Of a DNA stretch of 8,175 bases, positions 5,580 through 8,175 are shown piece after piece. Both the position numbers and the translations under genes were made by a program. The stretch comes from an uncultured Peptococcaceae bacterium (GTDB taxonomy: Bacteria > Bacillota > Peptococcia > Peptococcales > Peptococcaceae). The first letter of the stretch is position 1, and each line of letters begins with the position of its first letter. The stretch covers positions 1 through 8,175 of the forward strand of contig CABVBB010000072.1 of the NCBI GenBank assembly GCA_902496505.1, read 5' to 3'. Below the pieces are notes generated by a model. That model saw nothing but the letters and a program-made list of their open reading frames with translations. It ran no database searches and was not told the DNA's origin.

Positions 5580-5585
5580 ATCATA
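5580..5585 (-). promoter_or_regulatory. Candidate -10 box of RHH copy 2
   Basis: On the minus strand this reads TATGAT, a 5 of 6 match to the -10 consensus, 24 bases before the ATG at 5555. The -35 position (GTAAAA, about 5603-5608) is poor. Further upstream, CAGCCC (5591-5596) and GGGCTG (5615-5620) form a 6-bp inverted repeat of unknown role. The 15-bp palindrome seen before copy 1 is not conserved here. The rest of 5556-5672 holds nothing I can assign. Confidence 0.4.
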
Positions 5586-5672
5586 CTACACAGCCCCCGC
5601 ATTTTTACCCAACAGGGCTGGTCATTTTTCTTTCTATCCCCTTTTATTGCGTGTACTGCCTTATTCTGCGCA

Positions 5673-5725
5673 CCCAAAAAGGCTATTGCTCACGGAGATA
5701 TTTCCGCGGCAATAGCCTTTTTGGG
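5673..5725. terminator. Terminator hairpin after the efflux gene, copy 2 of the repeated palindrome
   Basis: A perfect 17-bp outer stem pairs CCCAAAAAGGCTATTGC (5673-5689) with 5709-5725. An inner CGGA/TCCG stem (5693-5696 with 5703-5706) follows after the same asymmetric TCA/CG bulge as in copy 1. It begins 22 bases beyond the stop codon of the minus-strand efflux gene and provides a T-run in that direction, so it should end that transcript. Bases 5673-5696 are identical to 5325-5348 and 5702-5721 are identical to 5355-5374; only the apical loop differs. Confidence 0.85.
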
Positions 5726-5747
5726 TAGGTGATGTTGATAAAAGGTC

Positions 5748-6971
5748 TTACTTGACGCCTTTGACGGCGATAGGGGAGCGCATGAGCCACAGCCAGAGGA
5801 CGACTTCCAAGAGGGAGCAGACCGCCATGGCGCCGCCCAAAAGCAAAATGGAGTTGTGCATGGGCAGAGAGCCCAAGAGCATCCCCAGGCAGCCAAAGAA
5901 GTTGAAGCTCATATTCATCACGGAGGAAGCGGAACCGATGTCGTGTTCCTGCTGTTCCAGGATGACGTTGGTCGAGAGCGGCCGGAACAAATTGCTGGCA
6001 AAGAAGAAGATGAGGAACGAGCCGCAGAAAAGCCAAGGTGAAAATTGTCCGATCGTGAGGACGGCCAGGCCAGAGATCAGCAGGAAGGTGAAGCAGATGG
6101 TCAGAAAGCGTTTTTTGCTGAAATCGGCAAAGCATTTGATATAGAGATAGGGCGCGATCATGGAGATCAGGGCCGTAGACGCGTAGAAGTAGCTGTACAC
6201 CTGCTCGGTGGTGCCGAAGCCGTCAACATAGATGTAGGAGGACAGCACGATATAAGCATAAAAGGGCAGCATGTGCAGGGCAAAGATCAATGTCACCCAG
6301 AAGAAGCTTTTGTTCTTGAGCACCACACCCAGCTGACCAAAGACACGCCAGAAGCTGCCTTTGTAGCGGCCGCTCACGGGCAGGCTCTCTTCAAAAAGCA
6401 GCGTGAGGATAAAGCCCACTACGCCGAAGGCGAAGAGCAGCTCGAACACGCCGCGCCAGTCGGTGATGAGCAGCAGCCAGCCGCCCAAGACCGGCGCCAT
6501 GATGGGGCCGATGCCGGATAAGGTCTGTACGATGGCTAGGACCTGCTCGCGAATACGGCCGCTGAAGCAGTCTTTGACGATGGCCATAGAAATAGCGGTG
6601 ACGCTGGCCGCGCCGATACCGTGCAGCATGCGGGCGGCAATGAGCACTTCGATATTGGGTGCGGCGGCGCAGAGGGCGCTGCCGGCCAGATAAACGCCGA
6701 AACCCACGAGCAGCATCCTGCGGCGGCCGAATTTATCGCTCAGCGGCCCCCAGAAAAGCATGCCTAAGGCATAGGCGACGAAAAAGGCGGTGACGGTGAT
6801 ATTGACTAAAGAGGCATTGGTGTTCAGATGCTCGCTCATAGTAGGCAGGGCAGGCAGATACATATCAGTAGACAGCGGGATGAACATGTCCGCCAGAATG
6901 ATAAAAGCAATCGTGCCTTTGACGCCCAGCTTATTCTGCGCGCATTCCAGTTTTAACGGGGTCTTGCTCAC
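5748..6971 (-). CDS. Bcr/CflA-type MFS multidrug efflux transporter
   Basis: The 407-residue protein is a proton-driven drug efflux pump of the DHA1 group with about 12 hydrophobic segments. Key marks are STDMYLPALP (34-43) at the first periplasmic turn, diagnostic of the Bcr/CflA group, with D36. The MFS motif A is GPLSDKFGRRR (75-85). RMLHGIGAA (114-122) lies in TM4, and the motif C-like APVLGGWL (159-166) is followed by WRGVFELLFAFG in TM5-6. Length is normal (about 390-410). The start is GTG 6971; GGAG within AAAGGAG (6983-6989) lies about 11 bases before it, slightly long, but no better start exists. Related pumps export bicyclomycin, chloramphenicol or sulphonamides; the substrate cannot be read from this sequence. 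It is divergent from a LysR-type regulator that probably controls it and ends at the hairpin 5673-5725. Confidence 0.92.
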   Translation of the reverse strand: MSKTPLKLECAQNKLGVKGTIAFIILADMFIPLSTDMYLPALPTMSEHLNTNASLVNITVTAFFVAYALGMLFWGPLSDKFGRRRMLLVGFGVYLAGSALCAAAPNIEVLIAARMLHGIGAASVTAISMAIVKDCFSGRIREQVLAIVQTLSGIGPIMAPVLGGWLLLITDWRGVFELLFAFGVVGFILTLLFEESLPVSGRYKGSFWRVFGQLGVVLKNKSFFWVTLIFALHMLPFYAYIVLSSYIYVDGFGTTEQVYSYFYASTALISMIAPYLYIKCFADFSKKRFLTICFTFLLISGLAVLTIGQFSPWLFCGSFLIFFFASNLFRPLSTNVILEQQEHDIGSASSVMNMSFNFFGCLGMLLGSLPMHNSILLLGGAMAVCSLLEVVLWLWLMRSPIAVKGVK

Positions 6972-7155
6972 AGGGGTTACACTCCTTTATGCGAATAGAT
7001 AAGAACTTTTTGTCATTTGCCCTATTGTACCATGGAACGGCTTATGGCACTTATACCAGTTTGCACATACCCATATAAGTAAATCATTATGTCCAGCAGG
7101 ATTCCCATAACAAAAAGAGAATAATGCCTATAGCTTATCAAAAGGAGTGGATCGT
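6972..7155. promoter_or_regulatory. Divergent promoter region of efflux pump and LysR regulator
   Basis: This 184-base region is AT-rich compared with the genes beside it. Toward the pump, TACAAT (minus strand, 7024-7029) is a good -10 with a poor -35, as is common for activator-dependent promoters. Toward the regulator, TTGCAC (7061-7066) and CATTAT (7085-7090), 18 bases apart, are a possible promoter. Candidate binding sites are the perfect inverted repeat ACTTATA (7049-7055) / TATAAGT (7074-7080), and CATA (7072-7075) / TATG (7088-7091). The first starts about 30 bases upstream of the expected pump transcript start, the usual position for LysR-type activation. Site assignment is inferred. 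Confidence 0.5.
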
Positions 7156-8079
7156 ATGCGCATCACCCAGCTGCGGCAGATCCTGGAGATCGAGAAATGC
7201 CGCTCCATCTCGCAGGCAGCCCGCAATTTGTTTGTCTCACAGCCTGCGCTGAGCACCTTGCTCAATGACTTTGAAAAAGAGGTCGGCGTCCAGCTTTTCA
7301 ACCGTTCCAATCTGGGCATCGTGCCCACGCCGGATGGAGAGCGGCTCCTCGCCATGATGCGGGAAGTGGTCTCGGGCCTTGACAATATCCAAAACTATGC
7401 GCAGGAGATCGACAGCCTGGCCGGAGAGATCACGCTCTACATCGGACCGGCGTACCATTTCCTCATTCCAGACATCCTCAAACGTTTCAAACAGGCCTGT
7501 CCCAAGATGGACCTGCATTTTCTGGACAGCACCATGGATCTGCCCAATCTGGTGGATGCCATCCGCAAGCATTTGTGCAGCTTTGCCGTGGGCTGCATCT
7601 ACCCCGGCGCGTACAAAAGCTGCGACCGCGATATCGTCATGCTGCCGCTCTCCGAGACCAATGTGGTGCTCCTGGCCAATCAGGCGCACCCCCTCTGCCA
7701 AAAGACGCCGCTCGCGCTGACGGATATTTTTGACGAACAGATCGTGGTGCTGGAAAACCTCTCTTGGGAAACGCTGGTGGCCAATGATTTTTTGAAGCAG
7801 CCCTTTACCCGCACGCCGCTGCTCTATCTGGACCGGCTGTCTATTTTCCAGCTGCTGGCGGAAAATGCCGTGATCGCCCTGGCCGCCCTGCCGCTGGGCA
7901 AAGCGACGTATGAGCCCCATTATCCCTTCCTCAAAGTGCTGCCTTTCCACGAACCGCTGCAAATGACCAGCTGGCAGACGTATCTCCTCTACAATCAGCG
8001 CACCTGCACCCGCGCCGAAAATGTCCTGCTCGCCGAGCTCAAAAACCTGCTGGCGGAAAAACAGCTGCTGGAACAGTAA
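7156..8079 (+). CDS. LysR-type transcriptional regulator
   Basis: The 307-residue protein has the LysR family layout. An N-terminal winged helix-turn-helix (about 1-60) contains SISQAARNLFVSQPALS (17-33) and the wing GVQLFNRS (44-51). A linker helix (about 60-88) follows, then a periplasmic-binding-protein-like effector domain beginning near EITLYIGPAY (91-100). Length is typical. ATG 7156 is chosen over an in-frame GTG at 7147, because AAAGGAG (7141-7147) lies 8 bases before the ATG and overlaps the GTG. It is divergent from the Bcr/CflA pump across 184 bases, the classical arrangement for a LysR protein that controls its neighbour and itself. The effector is unknown. It ends at a strong hairpin. 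Confidence 0.92.
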   Translation: MRITQLRQILEIEKCRSISQAARNLFVSQPALSTLLNDFEKEVGVQLFNRSNLGIVPTPDGERLLAMMREVVSGLDNIQNYAQEIDSLAGEITLYIGPAYHFLIPDILKRFKQACPKMDLHFLDSTMDLPNLVDAIRKHLCSFAVGCIYPGAYKSCDRDIVMLPLSETNVVLLANQAHPLCQKTPLALTDIFDEQIVVLENLSWETLVANDFLKQPFTRTPLLYLDRLSIFQLLAENAVIALAALPLGKATYEPHYPFLKVLPFHEPLQMTSWQTYLLYNQRTCTRAENVLLAELKNLLAEKQLLEQ

Positions 8080-8119
8080 AACAGCGCCCTCCTCTATTCG
8101 GCAGAGGAGGGCGCTGTTT
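8079..8119 (+). terminator. Terminator hairpin after the LysR gene
   Basis: A perfect 17-bp stem pairs AAACAGCGCCCTCCTCT (8079-8095) with AGAGGAGGGCGCTGTTT (8103-8119) around a 7-base loop. It starts at the stop codon itself. The stem is very stable, but the T-run is only three bases plus TTTGTGG, so it resembles a strong-stem, weak-tail terminator. The complementary A-run makes it usable in the opposite direction too. Confidence 0.8.
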
Positions 8120-8143
8120 GTGGTCGTGTGTTTGACAGCAGTC

Positions 8144-8175
8144 GGCAAAACGGTTTTTGCAGGCACCGTTTTGCC
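8144..8175. repeat. Inverted repeat at the window edge, possible terminator of an off-window gene
   Basis: GGCAAAACGGT (8144-8154) pairs perfectly with ACCGTTTTGCC (8165-8175) across a 10-base loop, and the repeat ends exactly at the last base. It may extend further to the right. It lies 24 bases beyond the LysR terminator. It could end a minus-strand gene arriving from the right; this cannot be decided from the window. Confidence 0.5.

Noticed and set aside
5325..5725. Insertion sequence or MITE bounded by the two hairpins
   Set aside because: There is no transposase, and I see no target-site duplication around either hairpin. Each hairpin also sits exactly where a terminator is needed. It is kept only as a hypothesis under findings.
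6045..6521. A 158-codon + strand open frame inside the efflux gene
   Set aside because: The product is a low-complexity, Asp/Glu/Gln/His-rich shadow of hydrophobic codons on the opposite strand, with no independent signal.
7237..8166. A 309-codon open frame on the minus strand opposite the LysR gene
   Set aside because: It is an antisense shadow with a Gln/His/Arg-rich, motif-free product. The + strand LysR protein is complete with normal length and start.

Overview
This window is ordinary chromosomal DNA of a bacterium, most likely a GC-rich Firmicute. Clostridia or Negativicutes (a Megasphaera- or Selenomonas-like anaerobe) would fit, but the genus is a low-confidence inference. Pointers are the strong AGGAGG-type ribosome binding sites, the rho-independent terminators, a PadR/DUF2812 gene pair, a divergent SirTM-like sirtuin and small Arc-type ribbon-helix-helix (RHH) proteins. 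I see no rRNA, tRNA, CRISPR array, transposase or phage gene.

Left part (1-1800, + strand): a terminator of an off-window gene is followed by a membrane-anchored or secreted GH18 chitinase-like enzyme with a CBM5/12-type chitin-binding module. A 104-residue protein of unknown function lies 18 bases behind it. A hairpin then ends the unit.

Middle-left (1800-3615, + strand): a PadR-type repressor overlaps a DUF2812 membrane protein by four bases (ATGA). The promoter is embedded in a perfect 18-base inverted repeat, and each arm is itself a palindrome. This looks like an autoregulated two-gene operon with two operators three helical turns apart. It ends at a bidirectional terminator shared with the convergent sirtuin gene.

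Middle (3619-5725): a minus-strand sirtuin resembles the ADP-ribosylating SirTM class, with Gln where classical sirtuins have the catalytic His. It lacks the macrodomain, GcvH-L and LplA2 partners usual for that class. Divergent from it is a short operon of a 66-residue RHH protein overlapping a single-span membrane protein whose last 40 residues also look like an RHH domain. A close paralogue of the soluble RHH protein lies on the minus strand just beyond, and near-identical 50-base hairpins flank it on both sides. This RHH cluster is the least explained part of the window.

Right part (5748-8175): a Bcr/CflA-type drug efflux transporter (minus strand) is divergent from a LysR-type regulator (+ strand). 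A 184-base shared intergenic region carries candidate regulator sites. The classical inference is that the LysR protein controls the transporter. Strong hairpins close the window.
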